Positions 9,082-17,528 of a stretch of DNA of 64,000 nt are shown here, piece by piece (within the stretch, counting starts at the first letter, position 1; every line of letters starts with the position of its first letter). The translations under genes were made by a program, and so were the position numbers. The DNA is from JAWOLE01 sp963815655. Its GTDB lineage: Bacteria; Acidobacteriota; Thermoanaerobaculia; UBA5066; Gp7-AA6. The stretch covers positions 2,232,001-2,296,000 of the forward strand of contig CAWFHK010000001.1 in NCBI GenBank assembly GCA_963815655.1, in the 5' to 3' direction. The notes under the pieces were generated by a model that was not told the origin of the DNA, made no database searches, and was given only the letters and a program-made list of their open reading frames with translations.

Positions 9082-9120
9082 TAGAATCCTCGCCGAAGAG
9101 CTCCGTCTCTTCGAAGGAGG
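9082..9120 (+). promoter_or_regulatory. Array leader of A4
   Basis: TAGAAT at 9082-9087, only 8 nt after the A3 stop codon; CGAAGAG (9094-9100) pairs with CTCTTCG (9107-9113); AAGGAGG at 9114-9120. This is the shortest intergenic gap in the array. Confidence 0.65.
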
Positions 9121-9125
9121 ATTCC

Positions 9126-10052
9126 ATGAACGCTCGGCGCCTGGTCTCGGGTCTCTCTCTGTCGGTTCTCTGTCTCGCTGCCGCTCCGCCGGCCTTCGGA
9201 CTCGCCAACAGGGTGTTCGTCTCGGCGCGGTCGGGCAACGACGCGAACACCTGCGACGACGTCAACGCCCCATGCAAGACCTTCGCCGGGGCGGTCACAA
9301 AGTTGAACCCGGACGGCGAGGCGATCGTCCTCGACTCGGGCGGCTACGGCAAGGTCACGATCACGCAGGGGGTGACGATCGAGGCGCCGGCCGGGGTGAC
9401 GGCCTTCATCCATCCGTCCTCGGGCGACGCCATCACGGTTTTGGCGCCCGGGGCGACGGTGATGCTGCGGGGGCTCGTCTTGAACGTGGGGACCAACAGC
9501 GGGATTCATGCCATCGCTGTCGCCACGCTGAACGTCGAGAACTGCTCTATCACGGGCTTTCCCGAGGACGGGATCCGGATGTCCTCGGCCGGACGGCTCA
9601 ACCTGAAGGGCACGGACATCACGGGATGCGGCAACGGCGTGGAGCTCCAGAACGGCATCGGTGTCATACAGGCGTCGATTGACCATTGCCACCTGGACGG
9701 GAATTTTCGGGGCTTCATCGCCGAATCCGACAGCGGGACGACGACGACGGCGACCTACTCGACGGCGAACAACAACAGCGACGGCTGGACTTGCGGCAAT
9801 TCGCCGGCCGGAAAGGACGTTCTCAATCTGGAGTTCTGCACGGGCTCGGAGAATGGCCAAGCCGGCCTGTTCTCCAACAGCGGAAACGCCCTCACCACAG
9901 TCCGTTACTCTAACTGTGTGTTCGCAAACAACGGTCAATATGGGGTCAGCCGCCTCAGTTCCGGTACCGTCGAGTCGCGCGGGAACAACACGATCACCGG
10001 CAACGGCACGGCGCCGACGTTCGGCACCATCGGCACGTTCGCGCCGATGTAG
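9126..10052 (+). CDS. Secreted right-handed beta-helix protein, array copy A4
   Basis: 308 residues, the shortest intact copy. Signal peptide MNARRLVSGLSLSVLCLAA ending in AFGLA. CKTFAGAV-type first coil with PDGEAIVLDSGGYGKV. The variable mid-segment reads TNSGIHAIAVATLNVENC instead of the usual NGITVNSVGTLNVENC, and the segment after DHCHLDGN is shortened (FRGFIAESDSGTTTTATYS), which accounts for its length. C-terminus GTIGTFAPM. Confidence 0.9.
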   Translation: MNARRLVSGLSLSVLCLAAAPPAFGLANRVFVSARSGNDANTCDDVNAPCKTFAGAVTKLNPDGEAIVLDSGGYGKVTITQGVTIEAPAGVTAFIHPSSGDAITVLAPGATVMLRGLVLNVGTNSGIHAIAVATLNVENCSITGFPEDGIRMSSAGRLNLKGTDITGCGNGVELQNGIGVIQASIDHCHLDGNFRGFIAESDSGTTTTATYSTANNNSDGWTCGNSPAGKDVLNLEFCTGSENGQAGLFSNSGNALTTVRYSNCVFANNGQYGVSRLSSGTVESRGNNTITGNGTAPTFGTIGTFAPM

Positions 10053-10090
10053 CCTCCCGGCTCGGGGCCTCCCCGGTCGGAGGCAGGCCA

Positions 10091-10129
10091 TACAATCCCT
10101 CGCGAAGAGCTTCTTCTCTTCGAAGGAGG
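10091..10129 (+). promoter_or_regulatory. Array leader of A5
   Basis: The box is TACAAT (10091-10096); CGAAGAG (10103-10109) pairs with CTCTTCG (10116-10122); AAGGAGG at 10123-10129. Confidence 0.65.
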
Positions 10130-10134
10130 ATTCC

Positions 10135-11070
10135 ATGAACGCTCGGCGCCTGCTTTCGAGTCTCTGCCTGACGGTTCTCTGCTTTCTGGCCGCCTCTCCG
10201 GCCTTCGGGCTCGCCAACCGCGTCTTCGCCTCCGCGCGCTCCGGCAACGACGCCAATAACTGCGACGACGTCAACGCGCCGTGCAAGACGTTTGCCGGAG
10301 CGGTGACGAAGCTGAACCCCGACGGAGAGGTCATCGTGCTCGACTCGGGAGGATACGGTCCGATCATGATCACGCAGGGGGTCACGATCGAGGCGCCCGC
10401 GGGCGTGACGGCCTTCATCCATCCTCCCTCCGGCAACGCGATCACGGTCAACGCGGGGACGGCGACGGTGACGCTGAGAGGCCTTACGTTGAACGTCGGG
10501 ACGATGCACGGGATCACGGTCACGGCGGTCGGAACGCTCAACGTCGAGAACTGTTTCCTCACCGCGTTTTTCTTCTACGGAATCAACATGGCCTCCGCCG
10601 GGCGGCTCAACGTGAAAGGGACCGACGTCACGGGCTGCCTCGTCGGCATTCTGATAGGGAACACCAGCGGGGCGGTGCAGGCGTCGATTGACCATTGCCA
10701 TCTCGACGGGAATGTGTATGGTCTCGTCACCGCGACACAGAGTCCGGGCAGCTCGAAGACGACGGCGGCACACTCAACGGCGAACAGCAACGGTGTGGCC
10801 GGCTGGTCCTGCGGAAACAGCACGAATGGGTTGGACGTCCTCAATCTCGAGTTCTGCGCGGGCTCGGAAAACACGAATTACGGCCTCAACGGTGAGAATT
10901 CGAACGCCCTGAGCGTGGTGCGTTACTCGAACTGCGTGTTTGCGAACAACGGGAGCTATGGCGTCCGGCGCGCCAGCACGGGGACGTTCGAGTCGCGCGG
11001 GAACAACACGATCACCGGCAACGGCATCGCGCCGACCAGCGGCACGATCGGCACATTCCTGCCGATGTAA
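10135..11070 (+). CDS. Secreted right-handed beta-helix protein, array copy A5
   Basis: 311 residues; ATG 5 nt after the AAGGAGG. CKTFAGAV type. Distinctive are an aromatic patch, LTAFFFYGINMASAG, in the exposed turn where other copies have varied residues, and CTGSENG changed to CAGSENTNYG. The longer open frame upstream (to 9661) overlaps A4 and is only a run-through of the same frame. C-terminus GTIGTFLPM. Confidence 0.9.
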   Translation: MNARRLLSSLCLTVLCFLAASPAFGLANRVFASARSGNDANNCDDVNAPCKTFAGAVTKLNPDGEVIVLDSGGYGPIMITQGVTIEAPAGVTAFIHPPSGNAITVNAGTATVTLRGLTLNVGTMHGITVTAVGTLNVENCFLTAFFFYGINMASAGRLNVKGTDVTGCLVGILIGNTSGAVQASIDHCHLDGNVYGLVTATQSPGSSKTTAAHSTANSNGVAGWSCGNSTNGLDVLNLEFCAGSENTNYGLNGENSNALSVVRYSNCVFANNGSYGVRRASTGTFESRGNNTITGNGIAPTSGTIGTFLPM

Positions 11071-11117
11071 CGGCGACCGACGGGCCCTCGTGGCCGGCCC
11101 CCAAGAGGGGACCGCCA

Positions 11118-11156
11118 TAGAATCCTCGCCGAAGAGCTATTTCTCTTCCAAGGAGG
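11118..11156 (+). promoter_or_regulatory. Array leader of A6, hairpin with one lost pair
   Basis: TAGAAT at 11118-11123. GAAGAG (11131-11136) pairs with CTCTTC (11143-11148), but the closing C-G pair is lost because the 3' arm continues CA instead of GA. AAGGAGG at 11150-11156. Confidence 0.6.
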
Positions 11157-11161
11157 AGTCT

Positions 11162-12097
11162 ATGAACGCTCGGCGCCTCGTCTCCGGCATCACCATCTCG
11201 GCTCTCTGTTTCGTGGCTTCTTCGCCGGCCCTCGGTCTCGCCAACCGGGTCTTCGTCTCGGCCCTTTCCGGCAACAACGCCAACTCCTGCGACAACATCA
11301 ACACGCCTTGCCAGACCCTGACGGGCGCGCTCGCGCAGCTGAATCCCGGCGGCGAGGCGATTGTGCTCGACTCGGGCGGCTACGGCAAGGTCACGATCAC
11401 GCAGGGGGTCACGATCGAGGCGCCGCCGGGAGTCACGGCGTTCATCCACCCGTCGTCGGGCGACGCGATCACGGTCAACGCGGGCGACGCGACGGTGACG
11501 CTGCGCGGCCTGGTCTTGAACCTCGGGGATAACGACGGGATCGTGGTCAGCGCGATTGGCACGCTGAACGTGGAGGGTTGCATCATCACCGGATTTGACG
11601 GTGTCGGAGTCCGGATGCTCACGGTCGGGAGGCTCAACCTGAAGGGAACGGATATCAAGGGATGCGGCTTCGGAGTCGCGATCCTGAACGATGCCGGGGT
11701 GGTGCGGGCGTCCATTGATCACTGTCACCTGGATGGGAATACTCTCGGCTACATTGCCGAGACGACGGCTCCCGGCAGCTCGACGTCGGCGGCAAGCTTC
11801 TCCACGGCGAATGGGAATTCCGTGGCCGGCTGGTTCTGCGGAGGCGGGACGAGCGGAGAGGACGTGATCGTTCTGGAGTCCTGCACGGGATCGGAAAATG
11901 GCACCCACGGCCTGCTCGCCAACAGCGCGAACGCCGCGAGCATCCTGCGCTACTCCAACTGCGCCCTCGCAAACAACGGCTCGTTCGGAGTGACGAACAA
12001 TGGCTCCGGGATCGTCGAGAGTCGCGGAAACAACACGATCACCGGCAACGGCACGGCGCCAACTTCCGGAACGATCGGCTCATTCCTGCCGATGTAG
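11162..12097 (+). CDS. Secreted right-handed beta-helix protein, array copy A6
   Basis: 311 residues. First coil of the NNANSCDN/CQTLTGALAQLNPGGE type. From about 11886 to its stop and on into the intergenic DNA, A6 is almost identical to A8 (13927 onward), although their first coils are of opposite types, so one of the two is a recombinant. The stretch contains ANSANAASILRYSNCALANN, where other copies have SNCVFANN. C-terminus GTIGSFLPM. The following intergenic sequence recurs after A8 and A9. Confidence 0.9.
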   Translation: MNARRLVSGITISALCFVASSPALGLANRVFVSALSGNNANSCDNINTPCQTLTGALAQLNPGGEAIVLDSGGYGKVTITQGVTIEAPPGVTAFIHPSSGDAITVNAGDATVTLRGLVLNLGDNDGIVVSAIGTLNVEGCIITGFDGVGVRMLTVGRLNLKGTDIKGCGFGVAILNDAGVVRASIDHCHLDGNTLGYIAETTAPGSSTSAASFSTANGNSVAGWFCGGGTSGEDVIVLESCTGSENGTHGLLANSANAASILRYSNCALANNGSFGVTNNGSGIVESRGNNTITGNGTAPTSGTIGSFLPM

Positions 12098-12138
12098 CCG
12101 CGGTCACCGACCCTGGCCTCCCCCGGGAGGGCCGGCCA

Positions 12139-12178
12139 TACAATCCTTCTCGAAGAGCTTCCCCTCTTCGCAAGGAGG
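12139..12178 (+). promoter_or_regulatory. Array leader of A7
   Basis: TACAAT at 12139-12144; CGAAGAG (12151-12157) pairs with CTCTTCG (12164-12170); AAGGAGG at 12172-12178. The preceding 40 nt match those in front of r2 and A10. Confidence 0.65.
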
Positions 12179-12183
12179 ACTCC

Positions 12184-13119
12184 ATGAACGCTCGACGCCT
12201 GTTCCCGGGCCTTGTCCTTTCCTTTCTCTGTCTCGTCACGGCCTCGCCGGCCCTCGGTCTCGCCAACCGCGTCTTCGTCTCGGCGCGTTCGGGCAACGAC
12301 GCCAACCTCTGCGACGACGTCAACGCTCCGTGCAAGACCTTCGCCGGGGCGGTGACGAAGTTGAACCCAAACGGAGAGGTCATCGTGCTCGACTCGGGAG
12401 GATACGGTCCGGTCACGATCACGCAGGGGATCACGATCGAGGCGCCCGCAGGCGTGACGGCCTTCATCCATCCCCCCTCGGGTGACGCGATCGCCATCAA
12501 CGCGGGGACAGGGACGGTAACGCTGCGCGGCCTGGTCCTGAATGTCGGCAGCGTCGGAATCAAGGTCAACTCGGTCGGGACGTTGAACGTCGAGAACTGC
12601 TTCATCGCGGGCTTTTCGAACGGCGGAATCCAGATGCTGACGGCCGGCCGGCTCAACCTGAAAGGAACGGCCATCAACAATTGCTTGACAGCACTCGGAG
12701 TCGCGAACACCGCCGGTCTCGTGCAGGCCTCCGTCGACCACTGCCATCTGGACGGGAATGAGTTCGGCTACCGCGCCGCGACGACGTCCTCCGGCAGCTC
12801 GACGGCGACGGCCACGTATACGACGGCGAACAACAATACCGGAAGCGGCTGGATCTGCGGGGCCGGAGGCAGCAGCGGGAAGGACTCGCTCACTCTGGAG
12901 TTCTGCACGGGCTCGGAGAACACCTTCGACGGTTTGGTCGGCAACAGCTCGAACGCTCAGAGCGCCGCGCGCTACTCAAACTGCGTGTTCGCACACAACG
13001 GGAACTACGGCGTCGAACGCCTCAACGTCGGGACAGTCGAGACACGCGGGAACAACACGATCACGGGCAACGTCCTGGGGACGACCAACGGCGCCATCGG
13101 CTCGTTCCTGCCATTGTGA
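12184..13119 (+). CDS. Secreted right-handed beta-helix protein, array copy A7
   Basis: 311 residues, CKTFAGAV type with PNGEVIVLDSGGYGPV (Val as in A5). The variable turn is shortened (VGSVGIKVNSVGTLNVENC), and the KGC coil has become INNCLTALGVANTAG. The segment after the W keeps Cys (GWICGAGGSSGKDSLTLEFC). It ends TFGAIGSFLPL-like (GAIGSFLPL), sharing final Leu only with A1 and A12. The stop codon is TGA rather than TAG. Confidence 0.9.
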   Translation: MNARRLFPGLVLSFLCLVTASPALGLANRVFVSARSGNDANLCDDVNAPCKTFAGAVTKLNPNGEVIVLDSGGYGPVTITQGITIEAPAGVTAFIHPPSGDAIAINAGTGTVTLRGLVLNVGSVGIKVNSVGTLNVENCFIAGFSNGGIQMLTAGRLNLKGTAINNCLTALGVANTAGLVQASVDHCHLDGNEFGYRAATTSSGSSTATATYTTANNNTGSGWICGAGGSSGKDSLTLEFCTGSENTFDGLVGNSSNAQSAARYSNCVFAHNGNYGVERLNVGTVETRGNNTITGNVLGTTNGAIGSFLPL

Positions 13120-13157
13120 TCGGGAGGCAAGATCGGTCGGCCGGGAGGACGGCCACA

Positions 13158-13197
13158 GAGAATTCTTCCCCGAAGAGCCTTCTCTCTTCGAAGGAGG
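13158..13197 (+). promoter_or_regulatory. Array leader of A8, degenerate box
   Basis: The box is GAGAAT (13158-13163), missing the leading T. The hairpin is intact: CGAAGAG (13171-13177) with CTCTTCG (13184-13190). AAGGAGG at 13191-13197. Confidence 0.55.
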
Positions 13198-13202
13198 GAT
13201 TC

Positions 13203-14138
13203 CTGAACGCTCGGCGCGTCTTTCCGGCTCTCTGTCTCTCGATGCTCGGTCTCGCCGCGGTCTCGCCGGCCCTCGGTCTCGCCAACCGCGTCTTCATCTC
13301 GGCGCGCTCGGCCAACGACGCCAACACCTGCGACGACGTCGGCGCCCCGTGCAAGACCTTCGCCGGCGCGGTCACGAAGTTGAACCCGGACGGCGAGGCG
13401 ATCGTGCTCGACTCGGGCGGCTACGGCAAGGTCACGATCACGCAGGGGGTCACGATCGAGGCGCCGCCGGGAGTCACGGCGTTCATCCACCCGTCTTCCG
13501 GAGACGCGATCACGATTAACGCGGTCGCCGCCGTAATAACGCTGCGCGGCCTCGTCCTGAACGTCGGGGACAGTTACGGAATCGTTGTCAACGCGGTCGG
13601 CGAGCTCAACGTGGAAAACTGCTTCATCACGGCGTTTGACGGTGACGCAATCCGGATGATTTCGGCCGGGCGGCTCCACCTGAAAGGAACGGACATCAAT
13701 GGTTGCAGCGCTGCTGTCCGGGTCATGAACACTGCCGGGACGGTGCAGGCGTCGATTGATCATTGTCACCTGGACGGAAACAGCAACGGCTACATTGCCC
13801 AGACGACGGCGCCCGGCAACTCAACGGCGACGGCGAGTTCCTCGACCGCGAATGGCAATTCCGTCGCTGGCTGGTTCTGTGGATCCGGGACGAGCGGAAA
13901 GGACGTGATCGTTCTGGAGTCCTGCACGGGATCGGAGAATGGCACCTACGGTCTGCTCGCCAACAGCGCGAACGCCGCGAGCATCCTGCGCTACTCCAAC
14001 TGCGCCCTCGCAAACAACGGCTCGTTCGGAGTGGCGAACAATGGCTCCGGGATCGTCGAGAGTCGCGGAAACAACACGATCACCGGCAACGGCACGGCGC
14101 CGACTTCCGGAACGATCGGCTCATTCCTGCCGATGTAG
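13203..14138 (+). CDS. Secreted right-handed beta-helix protein, array copy A8, CTG start
   Basis: 311 residues if read from CTG at 13203. Sister copies have ...TTCCATGAACGC; here the A of ATG is missing and an extra G follows the ribosome-binding site, so the conserved frame would start on CTG. A longer open frame from 13116 has no ribosome-binding site. Expression may therefore be reduced. First coil CKTFAGAV type (VGAPCKTF), second half nearly identical to A6. One coil carries HLKGTDINGCSAAVRVMNTAG. C-terminus GTIGSFLPM. Confidence 0.8.
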   Translation: MNARRVFPALCLSMLGLAAVSPALGLANRVFISARSANDANTCDDVGAPCKTFAGAVTKLNPDGEAIVLDSGGYGKVTITQGVTIEAPPGVTAFIHPSSGDAITINAVAAVITLRGLVLNVGDSYGIVVNAVGELNVENCFITAFDGDAIRMISAGRLHLKGTDINGCSAAVRVMNTAGTVQASIDHCHLDGNSNGYIAQTTAPGNSTATASSSTANGNSVAGWFCGSGTSGKDVIVLESCTGSENGTYGLLANSANAASILRYSNCALANNGSFGVANNGSGIVESRGNNTITGNGTAPTSGTIGSFLPM

Positions 14139-14182
14139 TCGCGGTCACCGACCCTGCGCCGCGCCCGCGGGGGGGCCGGCCA

Positions 14183-14222
14183 TAGAATTTTTCGCGAAGG
14201 GCATCCCCTCTTCGCAAGAAGG
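14183..14222 (+). promoter_or_regulatory. Decayed array leader of remnant r2
   Basis: TAGAAT at 14183-14188. The stem has decayed: GCGAAGGG pairs only partly with CCTCTTCGC. The ribosome-binding site is AAGAAGG (14216-14222) instead of AAGGAGG. The decay parallels that of the gene behind it. Confidence 0.5.
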
Positions 14223-14226
14223 ACCC

Positions 14227-14417
14227 GTGAACGCTCGACGCCTGTTCCCCGGGCCGTTGCCTCATGGTCCTCTGTCTCGAACCCGGACTGGGAGATCATC
14301 GTCCTCGACTCCGGCGGCCAAGGAAAGGTCACGACGACTCAGATCCAGGCCCAGCACCAGGATCGACGTTCTCACTCTGACGTTCTGCATGCGCTCGGCG
14401 AACGGCCCGAGGAGGCG
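14227..14417 (+). pseudogene. Remnant r2: internally deleted, frameshifted beta-helix array gene
   Basis: A GTG at 14227 begins VNARRLFPG. After about 12 codons the frame is lost. In another frame 14286 onward reads DWEIIVLDSGGQGKVTTTQ, matching DGEAIVLDSGGYGKVTITQ, and 14370 onward reads DVLTLTFCMRSANG, matching DVLNLEFCTGSENG. Two large deletions and at least one frameshift leave about 190 bp of an original 930 bp. The A9 leader follows directly. Confidence 0.85.
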
Positions 14418-14455
14418 TAGAATCCCTTCGAAGAGATCTCTCTCTTCGAAGGAGG
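14418..14455 (+). promoter_or_regulatory. Array leader of A9
   Basis: TAGAAT at 14418-14423; CGAAGAG (14429-14435) pairs with CTCTTCG (14442-14448); AAGGAGG at 14449-14455. Confidence 0.65.
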
Positions 14456-14460
14456 GTTCC

Positions 14461-15397
14461 ATGAACGCTCGGCGCCTGCTCCCGGCTTTCTGTGTCCTGG
14501 TTGTCTGTCTCGCGGCCGCGTCGCCCGCCCTGGGTCTTGCCAACCGGGTCTTCGTCTCGGCCCGCTCGGGCAACAACGCCAACTCCTGCGACAACGTCAA
14601 CACCCCCTGCCAGACCCTGACCGGCGCGCTCGCGCAGTTGAATCCCGGCGGCGAGGCGATCGTGCTCGACTCGGGCGGCTACGGCAAGGTCACGATCACG
14701 CAGTCCGTGACGATCGAGGCGCCGGCGGGCGTCACGGCCTTCATCCACCCGTCGTCGGGCGTGGCGATCACGGTCAACGCGGCCGGCGCGACGGTGACGC
14801 TGCGCGGCCTGGTCTTGAACTTCGGGGACAGCGTCGGGATCGATGTCAACTCGGTTGGCACGCTGAACGTGGAAAACTGTCTGATCGCGGGATTTGACGA
14901 CGTCGGAATCCGGATGTTCTCGGTCGGGAAGCTCAACCTGAAGGGGACGGACATCAAGGGATGCGGCGACGGAGTCGTGATCATGAACAGCGCCGGAGGG
15001 GTGCAGGCGTCCATTGATCATTGCCACCTGGATGGGAATACTGCTCGGCTACCTTGTCGAGACGACGGCTCCCGGCAACTCAACGACGACGGCGAGCTCC
15101 TCGACCGCCAATAACAACGAATTATTCGGCTGGTTCTGTGGTGCCGGCACGAGCGGGAAGGACGTGCTCAATCTGGAGTTCTGCGCGGGATCGGGAAACG
15201 GCAGTGCCGGCCTGCTCAACAACAGCGCCAACGCCATGAGCGCCACGCGTTACTCCAACTGCGTCCTCGCAAACAACGGGACCTTCGGAGTCGCCAACAA
15301 CGGCGTCGCGGCCGTCGAGACGCGCGGGAACAACACGATCACCGGCAACGGCACGGCACCGACCTCCGGCACGATCGGCTTCTTCCTGCCGATGTAG
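14461..15397 (+). pseudogene. Frameshifted beta-helix protein gene, array copy A9
   Basis: The ATG at 14461 opens a normal copy (signal peptide, NNANSCDN/CQTLTGALAQLNPGGE first coil) up to DHCHLDGN. There an extra G at 15043 (ACTGCTCGG against ACTCTCGG in A6) shifts the frame and a stop follows at 15114. The rest of the protein continues in the +1 frame to 15397 (LGYLVETTAPGNS ... GTIGFFLPM). The single-base lesion suggests recent inactivation, a phase-variation-like event or a sequencing error. The protein up to the shift keeps the signal peptide and about 195 residues. Confidence 0.88.
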
Positions 15398-15438
15398 CCG
15401 CGGTCACCGACCCTGGCCTCCCCCGAGAGGGCCGGCCA

Positions 15439-15478
15439 TAGAATCCTTCTCGAAGAGCTTCCTCTCTTCGCAAGGAGG
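15439..15478 (+). promoter_or_regulatory. Array leader of A10
   Basis: TAGAAT at 15439-15444; CGAAGAG (15451-15457) pairs with CTCTTCG (15464-15470); AAGGAGG at 15472-15478. Confidence 0.65.
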
Positions 15479-15483
15479 ATTCC

Positions 15484-16425
15484 ATGAACGGTCGGCGCGT
15501 GTTCCCGGGTCTCTGTCTGTCGGTTCTGTGGCTTGCGGCCGCCTGGCCCGCTTCCGGTCTGGCCAACCGCGTCTTCGTCTCGGCCCGCTCGGGCAGCGAC
15601 GCCAACGCCTGCGACGACGTCAACGCCCCGTGCAAGACCTTCGCCGGGGCCGTCTCGAAGCTGAACCCGGGAGGCGAGGCGATCGTGCTCGACTCGGGCG
15701 GCTACGGCCCGGTGACGATCACGCAGGCCGTCACGATCGAGGCGCCCGCCGGCGTCACGGCGTTCATTCATCCTCACTCGGGCGACGCCGTCACGATCAG
15801 CGCGGGCCCGTCCGACCTCGTGACGCTGCGGGGACTCGTGTTGAACGTCGGGACGCACAACGGGATCACGGTCAACTCGGTCGGGACCCTCAACGTGGAG
15901 AGCTGCCTCATAACAAAATTCGCGGGCGAGGGGATCCAGATGCTCTCCGCGGGACGGCTCAACGTCAAAGGGACGGACGTCACGGCCTGCTTCAACGGAA
16001 TTGGAATCGAGAATACGAGCGGATTGGCGCAAGTGTCGGTTGACCACTGCCATCTGGACGGGAATTCCAACGGCTACCTCGCGGCGACGACGTCTCCCGG
16101 CGCCTCGGCGACGACCGCGAGCTATTCGACGGCGAACAACGGCACGGCGAGCGGATGGCGCTGCGGTGGATCGACGACCAGCGGGAAGGACGTGCTCAAC
16201 CTGGAGTTCTGCGTGGGATCACACAACTCCTTTCATGGTCTCAGCGGCGACAGCTTGAACGCCCTGAGTGTGGCGCGCTACTCCAACTGTGTCTTCGCCG
16301 ACAACGGGGCCAATGGAGTCTCGCGCTTCGGCTCCGGGACCGTCGAGACGCGCGGGAACAGCACTCTCACCGGCAACGCATCGGGGCCGACGTCCGGAAC
16401 CATCGGCACGTTCCCGCCGATGTAG
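15484..16425 (+). CDS. Secreted right-handed beta-helix protein, array copy A10
   Basis: 313 residues. Signal peptide MNGRRVFPGLCLSVLWLAA, one of the few with Gly at position 3. CKTFAGAVSKLNPGGE first coil and SGSDANACDDV in place of SGNDAN, shared with A11, so A10 and A11 look like a recent pair. A two-residue insertion (AGPSDLVTLRG) lengthens the coil before LRGLVL. HNSFHGLSGDSLNALSVARYSNC occupies the variable turn. C-terminus GTIGTFPPM. Confidence 0.9.
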   Translation: MNGRRVFPGLCLSVLWLAAAWPASGLANRVFVSARSGSDANACDDVNAPCKTFAGAVSKLNPGGEAIVLDSGGYGPVTITQAVTIEAPAGVTAFIHPHSGDAVTISAGPSDLVTLRGLVLNVGTHNGITVNSVGTLNVESCLITKFAGEGIQMLSAGRLNVKGTDVTACFNGIGIENTSGLAQVSVDHCHLDGNSNGYLAATTSPGASATTASYSTANNGTASGWRCGGSTTSGKDVLNLEFCVGSHNSFHGLSGDSLNALSVARYSNCVFADNGANGVSRFGSGTVETRGNSTLTGNASGPTSGTIGTFPPM

Positions 16426-16472
16426 CCACCGCGCGCACAGAGCAGCCGACACTGCGGCTCAGAGCGCCGCCG

Positions 16473-16511
16473 TAGAATCCTTCTCGAAGAGGTTCTTCTC
16501 TTCGAAGGAGG
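16473..16511 (+). promoter_or_regulatory. Array leader of A11
   Basis: TAGAAT at 16473-16478; CGAAGAG (16485-16491) pairs with CTCTTCG (16498-16504); AAGGAGG at 16505-16511. Confidence 0.65.
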
Positions 16512-16516
16512 CTCCC

Positions 16517-17452
16517 ATGAACTCCCGGCGTCTGTTTGCGGTTCTGTGCCTGGCGGTCCTCTGTCACGCGGTTGCCCCTCCGGCGCATGGCCTCGCCAAC
16601 CGCGTTTTCGCGTCGGCCCGCTCGGGCAGCGACGCCAACGCCTGCGACGACGTCAACGCCCCATGCAAGACTCTCGCCGGGGCCGTCCTGAAGCTCAACC
16701 CGAACGGAGACGCGATCGTGCTGGACTCGGGCGGCTACGGTCCGGTCACGATCACGCAGGGAGTAACGATCGAGGCTCCGGCAGGCGTAACGGCCTTCAT
16801 CCATCCCTCATCAGGCGATGCCATCACGATCAACGCGGGAACAGGAACAGTGACGCTGCGCGGTCTTGTCCTGAACGCCGGGACCGGCAACGGGATCACG
16901 GTCAACTCGGTCGGAACGTTGAACGTGGAGAACTGCTTCATCACGGGGTTTGTCCACGAGGGCATCGTGATGCTATCGGCCGGGCGACTCAGCGTGAAGG
17001 GGACCGACATCAAGGCCTGCAGCAGGGGAGTTTTTCTCGCGAATTCCGCCGGGTTGGTAGAGGCGACGGTGGATCATTGCCATCTGGATGGGAATGTGAC
17101 CGGCTATGACCCGGGGACCACGTCTCCAGGCAGTTCGACGACGACGGCAAGCTACTCGACGGCGAATGGCAACTCTGCGTTCGGCTGGGCCTGTGGGAAC
17201 TTCAGCAGCGGAAAGGACGTGCTCAATCTGGAGTTCTGCACGGGGTCGGAAAACGGCGATAGCGGCCTGTTTGGCGACAGCACCAACGCCCAGAGCGCGA
17301 CCCGTTACTCCAATTGCGTGTTCACAAACAACGGGTCGTACGGCGTCCGGCATGATGCCTCCGGGACCATGGAATCGCGCGGGAACAACACGATCGCGAG
17401 CAACGTTACCGCGCCGACCCTCGGCACGATCGGCACGTTCCTGCCCATGTAG
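16517..17452 (+). CDS. Secreted right-handed beta-helix protein, array copy A11
   Basis: 311 residues from the ATG at 16517; the upstream open frame overlaps A10 and is not coding. Signal peptide begins MNSRRLFAVLCLAVLC. SGSDANACDDV as in A10. It has LSVKGTDIKACSRGVFLANSAG in the KGC coil (Ala-Cys for Gly-Cys, shared with A12) and DPGTTSPGS after DHCHLDGN. C-terminus GTIGTFLPM. Confidence 0.9.
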   Translation: MNSRRLFAVLCLAVLCHAVAPPAHGLANRVFASARSGSDANACDDVNAPCKTLAGAVLKLNPNGDAIVLDSGGYGPVTITQGVTIEAPAGVTAFIHPSSGDAITINAGTGTVTLRGLVLNAGTGNGITVNSVGTLNVENCFITGFVHEGIVMLSAGRLSVKGTDIKACSRGVFLANSAGLVEATVDHCHLDGNVTGYDPGTTSPGSSTTTASYSTANGNSAFGWACGNFSSGKDVLNLEFCTGSENGDSGLFGDSTNAQSATRYSNCVFTNNGSYGVRHDASGTMESRGNNTIASNVTAPTLGTIGTFLPM

Positions 17453-17484
17453 TCATTCCGGGGCCGCGGCTCAAATGCCGGCCG

Positions 17485-17523
17485 GAGAATCCTTCTCGAA
17501 GAGCCTCTCCTCTCGCAAGGAGG
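17485..17523 (+). promoter_or_regulatory. Array leader of A12, imperfect hairpin
   Basis: Box GAGAAT (17485-17490). The 5' arm CGAAGAG (17497-17503) faces CTCTCG, one T short, so the stem carries a bulge. AAGGAGG at 17517-17523. Confidence 0.5.
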
Positions 17524-17528
17524 ATTCC

